This document shows positions 43,214 to 52,364 of a stretch of DNA of 64,000 nucleotides, in pieces. Numbering within the stretch: position 1 is the first letter of the stretch; each line of letters opens with the position of its first letter. The stretch comes from an uncultured Gellertiella sp. GTDB taxonomy: Bacteria > Pseudomonadota > Alphaproteobacteria > Rhizobiales > Rhizobiaceae. The position numbers and the translations under genes were made by a program. The stretch is taken from contig NZ_OY735139.1 in assembly GCF_963457605.1 (NCBI RefSeq), positions 3,502,001-3,566,000 on the forward strand, in the 5' to 3' direction. The notes beneath the pieces are model-generated. The model was not told the origin of the DNA, searched no databases, and saw only the letters and a list, made by a program, of their open reading frames with translations.

Positions 43214-43311
43214 CTGCCGGGATCTGGATGTCGTCGCGAGGGCAGGGCTTTACGGCTTGCCGGTTTCCCCGGCCTCGTCGTGCCGGAGCCTGCCCGTTTG
43301 CGAAATCTCCC

Positions 43312-43656
43312 TCAAAGCCGCGTCCAGGTCTGGGACTTGCAGAGCACCATCAGCACGCAGCCCTTCATTTTCAGCTCATTGCCGGAGAGGCTGGCGGAGC
43401 CGGCATAGGTCTTGTCATTCTTGGGGTCGGTGATCTCGCCGGAATAGCTGTCGCCGCTGCCGCTCACCTTGCCGATGGTCTTGCCGGCAAATTTGCCCGT
43501 TATCAGCGTCACGCAATAGGCCCCGCCGCAGGAGGCGATGGCGGCGGTATCTCCGCTTGCGGTCTTCCAGTTGCCTTCGATGGGCTCGGCAGCTGCTGCT
43601 GCATGGGTGGCAAGCGCAAGCGTCGCAGCCAGCGTGATGGTCCGTAACATCGGCAT
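43312..43656 (-). CDS. DUF2147-like small secreted protein
   Basis: 114 residues with a clear signal peptide (MPMLRTITLAATLALATHAAAAA, cleavage near residue 22; ATG 43650 is an alternative start). The mature part reads IEGNWKTASGDTAAIASCGGAYCVTLITGKFAGKTIGKVSG..., a shortened version of the lipocalin-like DUF2147 domain found in many proteobacterial periplasmic proteins (usual form W...G...I..C...C..I). Function unknown. Two Cys pairs (CGGAYC and CVLMVLC) may form disulfides. Confidence 0.75.
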   Translation of the reverse strand: MPMLRTITLAATLALATHAAAAAEPIEGNWKTASGDTAAIASCGGAYCVTLITGKFAGKTIGKVSGSGDSYSGEITDPKNDKTYAGSASLSGNELKMKGCVLMVLCKSQTWTRL

Positions 43657-44114
43657 TCTCCCGGGATCTGGTTCAGGGCGTCAGGCTTGAGGGACGAGAT
43701 TAGCTAACGCTCACGTAAAGGTAAACAGGATTTTCCCCGGTTTTCCGCAGGGGCTTGCGGGTGGAGTGCGGGAGCCGACCTTGGCGCATGGTTAGAAAAG
43801 GGTTGATTTGCCATACTTTCCGGAAGGTTAAGGCGGACGAAAAATCCTTAATTTCCGGGCATCCCGATGTTTAACGAATCCTGACATTTACGAAGCCTTT
43901 GGTTTTCGTTTGTCTCAAATTAATCATGCATTTTAAGCGCGTATTGAAAGGCTTTTGGCATAGTCATCCCAACAGAGAGCGGGGAACACCCCGCCAGCCT
44001 CCGGACCCTGGACAAAGCCGCGCAAGACGGAACAGGCAAGGAAGCTTGGCCCGGTCAAGTGGCTGACATGACTTTGAAATTCGGTAGAGAGTGACATTAA
44101 CAGGGACAAGATCG
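43657..44114. other. Intergenic region between the DUF2147-like and Sel1 genes
   Basis: 458 bases without a supported gene. It is AT-richer than its surroundings, especially about 43680-43960, and includes TTAGCTAA near 43700 and a stretch similar to the T-rich middle of the MITEs (CCTTTGGTTTTCGTTTGTC, about 43896-43914), too short to call. It probably carries divergent promoters. Confidence 0.4.
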
Positions 44115-44381
44115 ATGGCACAGTTTGAGACCCGCAATTCAGAGATGACCCCGCGCAGCGGCGAGACCCCTGCCGAAACACTTTGCGAAATGGGATTGAA
44201 ATATGCAACCGGGCGTGGTTGCTCCGTCGATCTCGTTGCCGCCCACAAATGGCTGAACATCGCCGCCATCAAGGGCTCCGACCGCGCCGCCGAACTGCGC
44301 GCCGACCTGACGGCCTCGATGAGCAAGATGCAGCTTGCCGAAGCCCTGCGCGCCGCCCGCGAATGGATGACCATGCACTGA
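44115..44381 (+). CDS. Small Sel1-repeat protein
   Basis: 88 residues from ATG 44115 (MAQFETRNSEMTPRSGETPAETLCEMG). One Sel1-type helical repeat is visible (LCEMGLKYATGRGCSVDLVAAHKWLNIAAIKGSDRA), then a helix MSKMQLAEALRAAREWM. I recall near-identical small proteins in most rhizobia. Such repeats serve protein-protein contacts; the role is unknown. Cytoplasmic, no signal peptide. ATG 44091 is in frame but lacks family support. Confidence 0.75.
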   Translation: MAQFETRNSEMTPRSGETPAETLCEMGLKYATGRGCSVDLVAAHKWLNIAAIKGSDRAAELRADLTASMSKMQLAEALRAAREWMTMH

Positions 44382-44612
44382 GCCCGGCCGGCGAATGCCG
44401 GTCTGACGGGGTGCCCAGCACATTTCCCGAGCAGATCATATAAACCTCTTCAATGACGGCGCGGCGCAGGACATGCGTGACAGAACGCTGACAATCGCAT
44501 TGAAAGGGGAGCCGTGGCGGGGGTCTTTTGGACGGGACCGGTAGTCACCACATCACGAACCGCGACCAGCAGGAACAAGGCTGGCGCGGTTCCTTTACGT
44601 TTGCAGCCTCTC

Positions 44613-45722
44613 TCAGAGACCCGCCAGCACCTTTGGCAGCGCTTCCGCAAGGAGATCCATCGCGGCATCGGGGCCGCAGCTCACCCGGATGCAGCGGTTC
44701 AGCGGTGCGACCCCCGGCATGCGGATGAAGACGCCATGCTTCATCAGGCCATCGACCACCGCGCGTGACCGCGTGCCGTCGCCCCCCACCTCGATGGCGA
44801 CGAAATTGGTGGCGGAGGGCAGGGGGTTCAGGCCGTTTTCCCGGGCAATCGCCGAAATCCGCTCGCGCGAGGCGGCAATCCGGCCTGTCACGTCCCTGAG
44901 ATAGGCCTGATCGGCAAGCGCTGCCAGCGCCGCTTCCGAGGCCAGCCGGTTCATGCCGAAATGATGGCGGATCTTGTCGAAGGCGGCGGCATTTTCCGGC
45001 GTCGAGACCGCATAGCCGACCCGCGCTCCGGCCAGCCCATAGGCCTTGGAAAAGGTGCGGGTGCGGATGACATTCGGGCGGTCGAGAAGGGCTGCCATAT
45101 CCGGGCGGGCAGAGGCGGGGCCGGTCTCGCAATAGGCCTCGTCCAGCACCAGCAGGCAGGTTTCCGGCAAAGCCAGGGCAAAGGCAGTGACCTCTGCGGC
45201 ATCCCGCCAACTGCCCATCGGATTGTCGGGATTGGCGAAATAGACGAGCCGCGCCTTTTCGCGTTTTGCCGCCTGAAGCAACCCGTCGAGATCCTCCTGG
45301 TCCCCCGCGTAGGGCACGGTCACCAGCCGGCCGCCAAAACCCGCGACATGATAATTGAAGGTCGGATAGGCCCCGAGCGAGGTCACCACGGCATCACCGG
45401 GTTCGATCACCAGCCGGACGATCAGGCCGAGCAGCCCGTCAATGCCTTCGCCGATGGCGAGATGGGCGGGGCCGATGCCGAGATGCCGGGCCAGCGCCTG
45501 TTTCAGCGCGAAATTTTCCGGATCATTATATTGCCAGATCTCCGGCGCATGGTCGCGCATCGCGGCGATGACGGAAGGGGCGGGGCCGAAGCCGCTCTCA
45601 TTGGCACCGATGCGGGCAAGCACCCGCGCGCCGCGCTGGCGCTCGATGGCCTCCGGCCCGACAAAGGGAATGGTGGAAGGCAGGCTCTGGACGAGCGGGG
45701 CAAGGCGGGGAAAGGCAGACAT
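44613..45722 (-). CDS. HisC-like PLP-dependent aminotransferase
   Basis: 369 residues from ATG 45722 (MSAFPRLAPLVQSLPSTIPFVGPEAIE). Fold type I features: IGANESGFGPAP, SLGAYPTFNYHVAGFGG, the Asn/Pro motif YFANPDNPMGSW, LDEAYCE, and the Schiff-base Lys in TRTFSKAYGLAGARVGYAV. The sequence resembles histidinol-phosphate aminotransferase, but the locus has no other his genes, so it may be an aromatic or broad-specificity paralogue. It is 87 bases downstream of the DUF2177 gene on the same strand. Confidence 0.85.
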   Translation of the reverse strand: MSAFPRLAPLVQSLPSTIPFVGPEAIERQRGARVLARIGANESGFGPAPSVIAAMRDHAPEIWQYNDPENFALKQALARHLGIGPAHLAIGEGIDGLLGLIVRLVIEPGDAVVTSLGAYPTFNYHVAGFGGRLVTVPYAGDQEDLDGLLQAAKREKARLVYFANPDNPMGSWRDAAEVTAFALALPETCLLVLDEAYCETGPASARPDMAALLDRPNVIRTRTFSKAYGLAGARVGYAVSTPENAAAFDKIRHHFGMNRLASEAALAALADQAYLRDVTGRIAASRERISAIARENGLNPLPSATNFVAIEVGGDGTRSRAVVDGLMKHGVFIRMPGVAPLNRCIRVSCGPDAAMDLLAEALPKVLAGL

Positions 45723-45809
45723 TGCGGCAGGATGATCCCGGATGATTTGCGAGCGATCCCCGCAACATGCGGCCTTGCGCGCCCGCATGCAAGCCTTGGC
45801 CGTCAGCAA

Positions 45810-46211
45810 TCAGCCGAACTGCCGCGCCGCCAGATAGCCGCCCCCCGCCGAGGCAGCGGTGACGAAGGTGCCCCAGATCAGGTCGATCACGGTGATCGAG
45901 ACTGGCCAGTTCTTCAGGGTTGCGAGATTGGTGATGTCATAGGTGCCATAGGCGGCAATGCCCAGCACCGCACCCAGCCCGATGGCCGTCATCAGCGATT
46001 GCTGGCTGAAGGCGGGCAGCGAGGCGAGAATGACCACGGCCATGGCGAAGAACACGTAGAACAGCGCCGCGACGGCGAAATTCGGATTGGGCGACATCAG
46101 CTCGCCGAGCCGGTCCTGATAGAAGCTTTTCGCCGTCAGGCTCAGCCAGATCGCATCCAGCGCCAGAAGCGTGACAAAGGCGCCGCCATAGGCCGCCAGA
46201 TAGAGTTTCAT
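45810..46211 (-). CDS. DUF2177-family membrane protein
   Basis: 133 residues with four hydrophobic helices (about 5-25, 47-68, 73-95, 105-128). YLAAYGGAFVTLLALDAIWLSL and the AAYGTYDITNLATLKNWPVSITVIDLIWGTFVTA block are typical of DUF2177. Inner membrane; function unknown. Start ATG 46211. Confidence 0.88.
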   Translation of the reverse strand: MKLYLAAYGGAFVTLLALDAIWLSLTAKSFYQDRLGELMSPNPNFAVAALFYVFFAMAVVILASLPAFSQQSLMTAIGLGAVLGIAAYGTYDITNLATLKNWPVSITVIDLIWGTFVTAASAGGGYLAARQFG

Positions 46212-46296
46212 GTGCGTCTCCCCGCGTGCTCGCGCTTGTTTCCCTTTCCAACATAGGGCAAGTCCGGCGGGCGTAAAGGGAGCGACAAGCGCGGGA

Positions 46297-46650
46297 TCAG
46301 TGGGTTTCGAAATCGAGCCTCAGCACGTGATGCAGGAATTCCGCATTGATCAGCATGTTGAAGCCGATGGTGGCCTTTTCTTCCTGGCGGCGCATCAGCG
46401 TGCAGCCGATTTCGTCATGGATGCCGAGGATTTCGAGGAAGAAGTTCTTCGGCAGCTCGACAAACGGGCTGACCTCCACCTCCGCGCCATAGAGCGAGAT
46501 TTTCTTGATCAGGCAGCGGATATGGTTCTTGGTGCTGAGATGGTGGCCAACCATGATGATCTTGCCCGGCCGGTCCAGCCGATAGCTTTCGAATGCCTTG
46601 TCGGGGCTTTCCGTCTTTGCCTTGCCCGTATCGTTCAGGTGCAGGGGCAT
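46297..46650 (-). CDS. PilZ-like domain protein
   Basis: 117 residues. YRLDRPGKIIMVGHHLSTKNHIRCLIKKISLYGAEVEV resembles a PilZ domain, with an RxxR-like approach shortened to DRPGKI and the DxSxxG motif replaced by KISLYG. Key cyclic-di-GMP contacts are therefore weak, and binding may be lost. Families of short degenerate PilZ proteins are common in rhizobia. Confidence 0.7.
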   Translation of the reverse strand: MPLHLNDTGKAKTESPDKAFESYRLDRPGKIIMVGHHLSTKNHIRCLIKKISLYGAEVEVSPFVELPKNFFLEILGIHDEIGCTLMRRQEEKATIGFNMLINAEFLHHVLRLDFETH

Positions 46651-46981
46651 GTTGGCCTCCCTTCGATGATTTCAGCTTCAGTGTACAAGCGAATACCTGA
46701 CGAATTCTGTGTCAAATACCTAAATTTTTCCCCAATCCCGTAATCGACCGCGATGCACCGTGCCAAAAAGGGATGAGGAGTGCCGTTGCTTGACAATCGG
46801 CAGTCCCGCTTCCATATGGGGGAAAGGTCAGAGGCACCTGCCGCCCGCGAGCGCAAGCTTATGGTGAAGTCCTCCCGTCATCCGATGTCATGATCCAGCC
46901 CTTGGGCACATGTCTCGTTTCTGGCAATGCGGGTTCCCGGTTCCACGTGGAGGCATGTCCTTTCAGGAAGGCAAGGACACG
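46651..46981. other. Intergenic region between PilZ and glyoxalase-related genes
   Basis: 331 bases, no gene seen. It holds the promoter-like pair listed at 46790-46818 and an AT-rich segment (about 46665-46740) next to the PilZ gene that probably contains the promoter for that gene on the minus strand. Confidence 0.4.
46790..46818 (+). promoter_or_regulatory. Possible promoter of the downstream glyoxalase-related gene
   Basis: CTTGAC/TTGACA at 46789-46795, a 17-base spacer and CCATAT/CATATG at 46812-46818 approach the rhizobial housekeeping consensus CTTGAC-N17-CTATAT. It would give a leader of about 155 bases before ATG 46982. Confidence 0.4.
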
Positions 46982-47443
46982 ATGACTGACTCATATTCCG
47001 TTACCCGTATTGCGGACGATCCCGTTCATTCCTACAAGCTGCAGGCAAAGCGGCTGCGCGAGGCAATCCAGGCGGGCGGCACGCCGCTTGCCCATGCCGC
47101 CGCGCTGGAACTCGTCGCCCGCCAGCACGGCGCGCGCGACTGGAACACGCTTGTCGCCACGGCCCGGCAGGCGGCCCCGGCGAGAACCCTGCCCTTTGCC
47201 GTCGGTGCAAAGGTCGAGGGCCGCTATCTCGGCCAGAGCTTTACCGGCAGGATCCTGTCGGTGACGGCACTCCCCTCCGGCGGGCTCACCCGGCTGGTCA
47301 TCCATTTCGACGAACCGGTCGATGTCGTGACCTTCGACAGCTTCTCCGCCTTCCGCCGCCGCATTACTGCTGTCGTCGACGGCAAGGGCATTTCGCCACG
47401 CCATACCTCGAATGGCGTGCCGCATCTGGTGCTCGAGAGCTGA
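46982..47443 (+). CDS. Glyoxalase-superfamily-annotated small protein
   Basis: 153 residues from ATG 46982 (MTDSYSVTRIADDPVHSYKLQAKRLREAI). The segment KLQAKRLREAIQAGGTPLAHAAALELVARQHGARDWNTLVA is a conserved helical module found in many alphaproteobacterial proteins that databases label glyoxalase-related; the second half (about 85-150) is a beta-rich domain (KVEGRYLGQSFTGRILSVTAL...). No metal-binding vicinal-oxygen-chelate residues are clear. Biochemical function unknown. ATG 46910 is rejected because it lacks homology. Confidence 0.75.
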   Translation: MTDSYSVTRIADDPVHSYKLQAKRLREAIQAGGTPLAHAAALELVARQHGARDWNTLVATARQAAPARTLPFAVGAKVEGRYLGQSFTGRILSVTALPSGGLTRLVIHFDEPVDVVTFDSFSAFRRRITAVVDGKGISPRHTSNGVPHLVLES

Positions 47444-48129
47444 GGCTTGCGGTCGAGAAGCGGACTTATTTTGTCTCCCGAGGCATTTCGGGAGACAGCA
47501 TCTGGCAAGAATGCTGACCGGGCTTCCATCACGTGCGGTTGAGCGTGGAAAGTGCTTATCCGAAGGGCAATATCGTCGCCGGGAAATGGCGTCCGCCGTT
47601 TGGCACGGCTGTCGAGGAAATTCTGGGCCTCAGGTAAAACAAAAGCTGGAGCAGCCAAGCCACTCCAGCTTTCATAAAACCCGGCGGTACCAAGGCCTGT
47701 AGCCCCACAGCCCTAAGCAAGTGCCCGGTCACAAGACCAGGGGTATCGTTACCATTTCCGAGCTGGGCTCGGCGAAGCCGATCTGCAACGACCGGCACAC
47801 TATGGACAAGATGGCATCAAATGTCCATTTCTGGCCATCGCTGGCTGGACATCTGCACTGCAGCTGAGCTTCTGGAACGACCGCGGCGTCGCGATCTTTC
47901 AGACACGTTTGCATGCTTCGTGCGACCTGCGTTTTACAAAGGGCCCTTGTTCCACACGCCATGCCAGATCCTGGTATGCCGACCGGTTCCGGCGCGCAAT
48001 TTGCGCATATACTACCGCAAATGGGTTAACCCATCCGGAGGACGCGGAACTGCAATCCAGAGTCTATGACTTTCCTCATCAAGGGTGGCCGCAGACGGCG
48101 CCCGCCGCCTGTCATCAGGGAGTGGGGAA
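47444..48129. other. Long intergenic region, no supported gene
   Basis: 686 bases. I see no open frame with a recognised family. Contents: a strong stem-loop at 47642-47672; an inverted repeat ATGTCCA (47821-47827) / TGGACAT (47846-47852); and a GC-balanced stretch of mixed composition. It could hold an undetected small RNA or decayed genes. Confidence 0.4.
47642..47672. terminator. Stem-loop, terminator or RNA end
   Basis: AAAGCTGGAG (47642-47651) and CTCCAGCTTT (47663-47672) are perfect 10-bp arms around an 11-base loop. The A-run before and the TTT after make it symmetrical, so it could end transcripts in either direction. It stands about 200 bases past the nearest stop codon, which suggests a separate short transcript. 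Confidence 0.55.
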
Positions 48130-48705
48130 ATGGCGTTTCGGTGCGGTGTGCTGGCGGTGCTTGTCGGGGGGCTTTCTGTCGCGAGCCTGTCTGCGGCCTG
48201 GGCCGTCGATCTCGACAATTCGGCAGGCAGCGCCGGGCTTCACCAGCAAAAATCCCTCGCCCGCAGGCCCGCAGCCCCGCTTGCCTATCTGCTCTTCTGC
48301 CTCAATCATCGCGACCAGTGCCGCAAGACTTCGGGGGCCACGCTTGCCTACACGCCCCGGCTTGCCACAACGCTCGAGCGCGTCAATCTTGCCGTCAACC
48401 GTGCGATCCGGCCAAGATCCGATGTCGGGGATACCTGGAGCGTCAACCCGTCTGCCGGTGACTGCGACGACTATGTGATGACCAAGCGGGCGAGCCTGCT
48501 GAAGCAGGGCGTGCCATCAGGCGCGATGCGGATTGCGGTGGTGAAAACCGGCAGCGGCAAGAACCACCTGGTGCTGTTTGTCGCCACCAGCGCAGGCGAA
48601 TTCGTGCTCGACAATCTGCGCGACCATATCGTCAGCCGCCCGCAGATGAGCTACCGGGTGATCGAGGTCTCGACCGGCAACCCCTTGCGCTGGGCGCTGA
48701 ACTGA
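48130..48705 (+). CDS. Transglutaminase-like cysteine protease (BTLCP family)
   Basis: 191 residues from ATG 48130 (MAFRCGVLAVLVGGLSVASLSAAWAVDL), chosen for the upstream GGGAGTGGGG and the clear signal peptide (cleavage near residue 25). BTLCP hallmarks are a C-[x]-C pair (LLFCLNHRDQC), the nucleophile segment WSVNPSAGDCDDYVMTKRASL with Cys, the His in KNHLVLFVAT and the Asp/Asn in FVLDNLRD. Homologues act in the periplasm, in LapG-like processing of adhesins or in other cleavage. No LapD partner is nearby. Confidence 0.9.
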   Translation: MAFRCGVLAVLVGGLSVASLSAAWAVDLDNSAGSAGLHQQKSLARRPAAPLAYLLFCLNHRDQCRKTSGATLAYTPRLATTLERVNLAVNRAIRPRSDVGDTWSVNPSAGDCDDYVMTKRASLLKQGVPSGAMRIAVVKTGSGKNHLVLFVATSAGEFVLDNLRDHIVSRPQMSYRVIEVSTGNPLRWALN

Positions 48706-48722
48706 CGGGGGAGGCGGGCTGA

Positions 48723-49517
48723 CTATTTCAGCAGCCACTCGTGTTCGCGGGCATTGTGGAATTTCCACGTGCGCACCGGACCCGCCATGACATTCAGGTA
48801 ATAGAGATCATAGCCATGGATGGTGGCGCAGGGGTGATAGCCCCTCGGCACCAGCGTCACATCGCCGTCTTCCACCGCCATCGCCTCATCCAGCGCGCGG
48901 TCATCGGTATAGACACGCTGAAAGGCAAAGCCCTGCGGCGGGTTGATGCGGTGGTAGTAGGTTTCTTCCAGAAAGCTCTCGTTCGGCAGGTCGTTCTGGT
49001 CATGCTTGTGGGGCGGATAGGAAGAGGTATTGCCCGCAGGCGTGATCACCTCCACCACCAGCAGCGACCGGGCAGGCCGGTTTTCCGGCAGGATATTGGT
49101 GACATGGCGGACATTGTTGCCCTTGCCCCTGACTTCCTGGCTGAGTTCGTCCTTCGGGATCACCCGCGCCGGCAATGTGCCGCCGGCACCCGGTGCCGAA
49201 CAGACCGCCAGTTCCACCGCTGTCTGCGCGGTCACCGACCAGTTCGATCCGGCGGGAACATAGACCGACGCGGGCAGGCCTTCGAAGGGCGACATGCGCT
49301 CGCCCAGCACCCCGAAATCATCAGGTCCCGCCATCACCCGGCCCTTGCCGCTGATGAAGACCAGGCAGACCTCGTTGCCGCCGGTCTCGCCCGACGCACT
49401 TTCGCCCTCGGCAAGGCGGTGCAGGTCGAAGCCGACATGGGTCCACCCGGCGCTTTCCGGCGTGACGTGGATGATCCGGCCCCGGGTGCCCTTTGGTTTG
49501 ATCAGCAGGTGTGACAT
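48723..49517 (-). CDS. iolB: 5-deoxy-glucuronate isomerase
   Basis: Converts 5-deoxy-D-glucuronate to 2-deoxy-5-keto-D-gluconate in inositol degradation. 264 residues, the normal length. Double cupin features are visible: FISGKGRVM in the first half, and SSYPPHKHDQNDLPNESFLEETYYHRINPPQGFAFQRVYTDD with the metal-binding His and Glu in the second; GYHPCATIHGYDLYYLNVMAG follows. ATG 49517 begins MSHLLIKPKGTRG. It is the last gene of the iolCDEB operon, 53 bases behind iolE. Confidence 0.96.
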   Translation of the reverse strand: MSHLLIKPKGTRGRIIHVTPESAGWTHVGFDLHRLAEGESASGETGGNEVCLVFISGKGRVMAGPDDFGVLGERMSPFEGLPASVYVPAGSNWSVTAQTAVELAVCSAPGAGGTLPARVIPKDELSQEVRGKGNNVRHVTNILPENRPARSLLVVEVITPAGNTSSYPPHKHDQNDLPNESFLEETYYHRINPPQGFAFQRVYTDDRALDEAMAVEDGDVTLVPRGYHPCATIHGYDLYYLNVMAGPVRTWKFHNAREHEWLLK

Positions 49518-49570
49518 CGGCGTTTCTCCGGATGCGGGATTTTGAATATGAGGCGGCGCAATTTCCCCCC

Positions 49571-50473
49571 TCAAGCCCCCCGGTCCAGCCCGGCCTCCCG
49601 CGCAAAAGCCTTCAGCGACTGGTAGCCCATCGTCTGATACTGGAGCGGGTTGCGGACCAGCGGGTCCTGTTCTGCTTCGATCACCAGCCAGCCCTGATAA
49701 CCGTGCTCGGCGGCGATCTTCAGCACCGGCAGGAAATCGACGCCGCCCTCGGGGTCGCCGGGGACGGTGAAGACGCCGCGGCGGACGCCTTCGAGGAACG
49801 AGAGTTTCTGTTCCTCCACCTCGCGGCGGATGGCCGGGCGGACGTTCTTGGCGTGGATGTGACGGACGCGATGCATGTAGTCGCGGGCAAGCCGCGCCGG
49901 ATCGGTGCCACCGAACCAGGCGTGGCCGGTATCGAGCAGCAGCTTGGTGGCAGGCCCGGTATGCTGCATCAGGAGGTCGATTTCCGCGCCGGTCTCGACA
50001 ATCGAGCCCATGTGGTGGTGATAGACGAGATCGACGCCCTGTGCCGCGCAATAGGTGGCGATGGCCTCCAGACTGGCGCCGAATGCCGGCCATTGGTCGA
50101 CCGGCAGCACCGGCTTGTCGGCCAGCGGCGTGGCATCGTCACCATGGATGGCATTCGAGGTCTCGCAGACGATGCAGACCTTGCAGCCTTGCGATTTCAA
50201 AAGGTCGAGATGCGGCTGGATCGCCCTTTTCTCGTCCTCGACGCCATGTGTCAGAAGGTTGGTCGAATGCCAGCCGGAGACGAAGACCAGCTTGTGGGCG
50301 GCCAGCACCGCGCGCAGTTCCTCCGGATCGGTCGGCAGCTTGTGGCCCTTCTCGATCCCGTCAAAGCCGATCGTCTCGCAGTCGGAAAGGCAATCCTCCA
50401 GCGTCAGATGCGCGCCGATGGTGCGGTCGTCATCATTGCTCCAGGCGATGGGGTTGGTGCCGTAGCGGATCAT
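49571..50473 (-). CDS. iolE: Inosose dehydratase (myo-inosose-2 dehydratase)
   Basis: Dehydrates 2-keto-myo-inositol to the diketone that IolD hydrolyses. 300 residues with a TIM-barrel xylose-isomerase-like fold: [70 protein letters not shown] and [11 protein letters not shown] supply the metal ligands. ATG 50473 is set by GAGGA 6 bases upstream; ATG 50479 is two codons earlier and too close to it. Gap to iolD is 23 bases. Confidence 0.96.
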   Translation of the reverse strand: MIRYGTNPIAWSNDDDRTIGAHLTLEDCLSDCETIGFDGIEKGHKLPTDPEELRAVLAAHKLVFVSGWHSTNLLTHGVEDEKRAIQPHLDLLKSQGCKVCIVCETSNAIHGDDATPLADKPVLPVDQWPAFGASLEAIATYCAAQGVDLVYHHHMGSIVETGAEIDLLMQHTGPATKLLLDTGHAWFGGTDPARLARDYMHRVRHIHAKNVRPAIRREVEEQKLSFLEGVRRGVFTVPGDPEGGVDFLPVLKIAAEHGYQGWLVIEAEQDPLVRNPLQYQTMGYQSLKAFAREAGLDRGA

Positions 50474-50496
50474 GGTCATTCCTCTGTCCAAAAGGT

Positions 50497-52341
50497 TCAG
50501 CGCTGCTGCTTGCGGTTTTCGTCGTATCTTGCCCGGGCGGCGTTCACTTCCGCGCGGGGGCTTACCTCCGGCACCGCCACATCCCACCAGTGCCCGCCTT
50601 CGCCGGTGGTGACAAGCGGGTCGGTATCGATGACGAAGACCGAGGTGCGGTCATTGTCCTTCGAGGCGTCGATGGCCTTTTCCAGTTCAGCAATGGTCGA
50701 GACCTTGACGGCAATCGCCCCCATGCTTTCGGCATGCTTGCGGAAATCGATGTCGGGCATCCGCTCGATGCGGCTGTCCTTCAGGAGATTGTTGAAGTTG
50801 GCACCGCCGGTGCCCATCTGCAAGCGGTTGATGCAGCCATAGCCGCGATTGTCGAGCAGCACGATATTGAGTTTCAGGCCCAGCATGATCGAGGTCGAGA
50901 GCTCGGAATTCAGCATCATGTAGGACCCGTCGCCGACCATCACGGTCACCGTCTTCCGGGGATGCGCCATCTTGACGCCGAGGCCGCCTGCAACCTCATA
51001 GCCCATGCAGGAAAAGCCGTATTCCATGTGGTAGCTGCCGGGGGAGGTGGCGGGCCAGAGCTTGTGCAGCTCGCCGGGCAAGCCGCCCGCCGCGCAGACC
51101 AGCACGGAATTCTCGCCGCCAAGCCTGCGGGCGACCGCGCCGATCACATCGGCATCGGACGGCAGGTCGTTGCGGCTCGGTGCCAGCGCCCGCGCGGCCG
51201 CCTCGTCCCATCTCTGCTTTTCCGTGGCGATCCGGGCGCGATACTCCGCACCGGTCTGCCAGCCGGTGAGGCCGGCATCGAGCGCGGCCAGGCCCTCGCG
51301 CGCATCGGCAACCATGGTATGGCTCGCGTGCTTGCTGGCGTCGAAGGCGACGGTGTTGAGCCCTATCAGGTTGAGATCGGGATTCTGGAACAGTGCCCAG
51401 GAGCCGGTGGTGAAATCCTGGCAGCGGCTGCCGACCGCCAGCACCAGATCCGCATCCGCGGCAATCGCATTGGCAGCCGAGGTGCCGGTGACACCGACCG
51501 AGCCGAGCGCCAGCGGATGGGCGTCGGGCATTGCCGATTTCCCGGCCTGGGTGAAGACCACGGGCACGCCATGGCTTTCGGCAAAGCGCGTCAGCGCCTC
51601 GCTCGCGCCCGAATAGAGCACGCCGCCGCCTGCGATGATGACGGGACGCCTTGCGGCGCGGATCAGCGCGATGGCTCCGGCGAGTTCGTCCGTGTCGGGC
51701 TGCGGACGACGGGTGGTCCAGATCTTTTCCTCAAAGAAGCTCTCCGGATAGTCGAAGGCTTCCGCCTGCACGTCCTGGCAGAGCGACAGGGTGACCGGGC
51801 CGCAATCGACCGGGTCGGTCATCACCTGCATCGCCCGCTTCAGCGCCGGCATGATCTGTTCCGGACGGGTGATGCGGTCGAAATAGCGCGAGACCGGCCG
51901 AAAGGCATCATTGGCCGAGACCGTGCCATCGCCAAAATCCTCGATCTGCTGGAGCACCGGATCGGGGACGCGATTGGCAAAGACGTCGCCGGGCAGGAAC
52001 AGCACCGGCAGCCGGTTGACATGGGCAACCCCCGCTGCCGTCACCATGTTCAGCGCACCGGGGCCAATCGAGGTGGTGCAGGCCATGAAGCGGCTGCGAA
52101 ACAGCGCTTTCGCATAGGCAATTGCCGCATGCGCCATGCCCTGTTCGTTATGGGCGCGGAATGTCGGCAGGTCCTCGCGCACCTGGTAGAGCGCTTCGCC
52201 GATGCCCGCGACATTGCCATGGCCGAAGATCGCCCAGACGCCGCCGAAAATCGGCAGCTTCTCGCCATCGACGATCACCATCTGCTTCTTCATGTAGTGG
52301 ACGATGGCCTGCGCCATGGTCAGGCGAATTGTCTTGCCCAT
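50497..52341 (-). CDS. iolD: 3D-(3,5/4)-trihydroxycyclohexane-1,2-dione hydrolase
   Basis: Thiamine-diphosphate enzyme that opens the inositol-derived ring to 5-deoxy-glucuronate. 614 residues from ATG 52341 ([20 protein letters not shown]). The N-terminal TPP-binding domain shows [32 protein letters not shown] (catalytic Glu) and [12 protein letters not shown]; the C-terminal domain has the GDG...N motif [40 protein letters not shown]. It lies between iolC (23 bases) and iolE. Confidence 0.96.
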   Translation of the reverse strand: MGKTIRLTMAQAIVHYMKKQMVIVDGEKLPIFGGVWAIFGHGNVAGIGEALYQVREDLPTFRAHNEQGMAHAAIAYAKALFRSRFMACTTSIGPGALNMVTAAGVAHVNRLPVLFLPGDVFANRVPDPVLQQIEDFGDGTVSANDAFRPVSRYFDRITRPEQIMPALKRAMQVMTDPVDCGPVTLSLCQDVQAEAFDYPESFFEEKIWTTRRPQPDTDELAGAIALIRAARRPVIIAGGGVLYSGASEALTRFAESHGVPVVFTQAGKSAMPDAHPLALGSVGVTGTSAANAIAADADLVLAVGSRCQDFTTGSWALFQNPDLNLIGLNTVAFDASKHASHTMVADAREGLAALDAGLTGWQTGAEYRARIATEKQRWDEAAARALAPSRNDLPSDADVIGAVARRLGGENSVLVCAAGGLPGELHKLWPATSPGSYHMEYGFSCMGYEVAGGLGVKMAHPRKTVTVMVGDGSYMMLNSELSTSIMLGLKLNIVLLDNRGYGCINRLQMGTGGANFNNLLKDSRIERMPDIDFRKHAESMGAIAVKVSTIAELEKAIDASKDNDRTSVFVIDTDPLVTTGEGGHWWDVAVPEVSPRAEVNAARARYDENRKQQR

Positions 52342-52364
52342 CGGGCTTTCCTCCAGATCAGATG

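Noticed and set aside
43896-43914. Possible fourth MITE fragment
   Set aside because: Only a T-rich stretch resembles the MITE interior; neither terminal repeat nor the TA-flanked hairpin is present.
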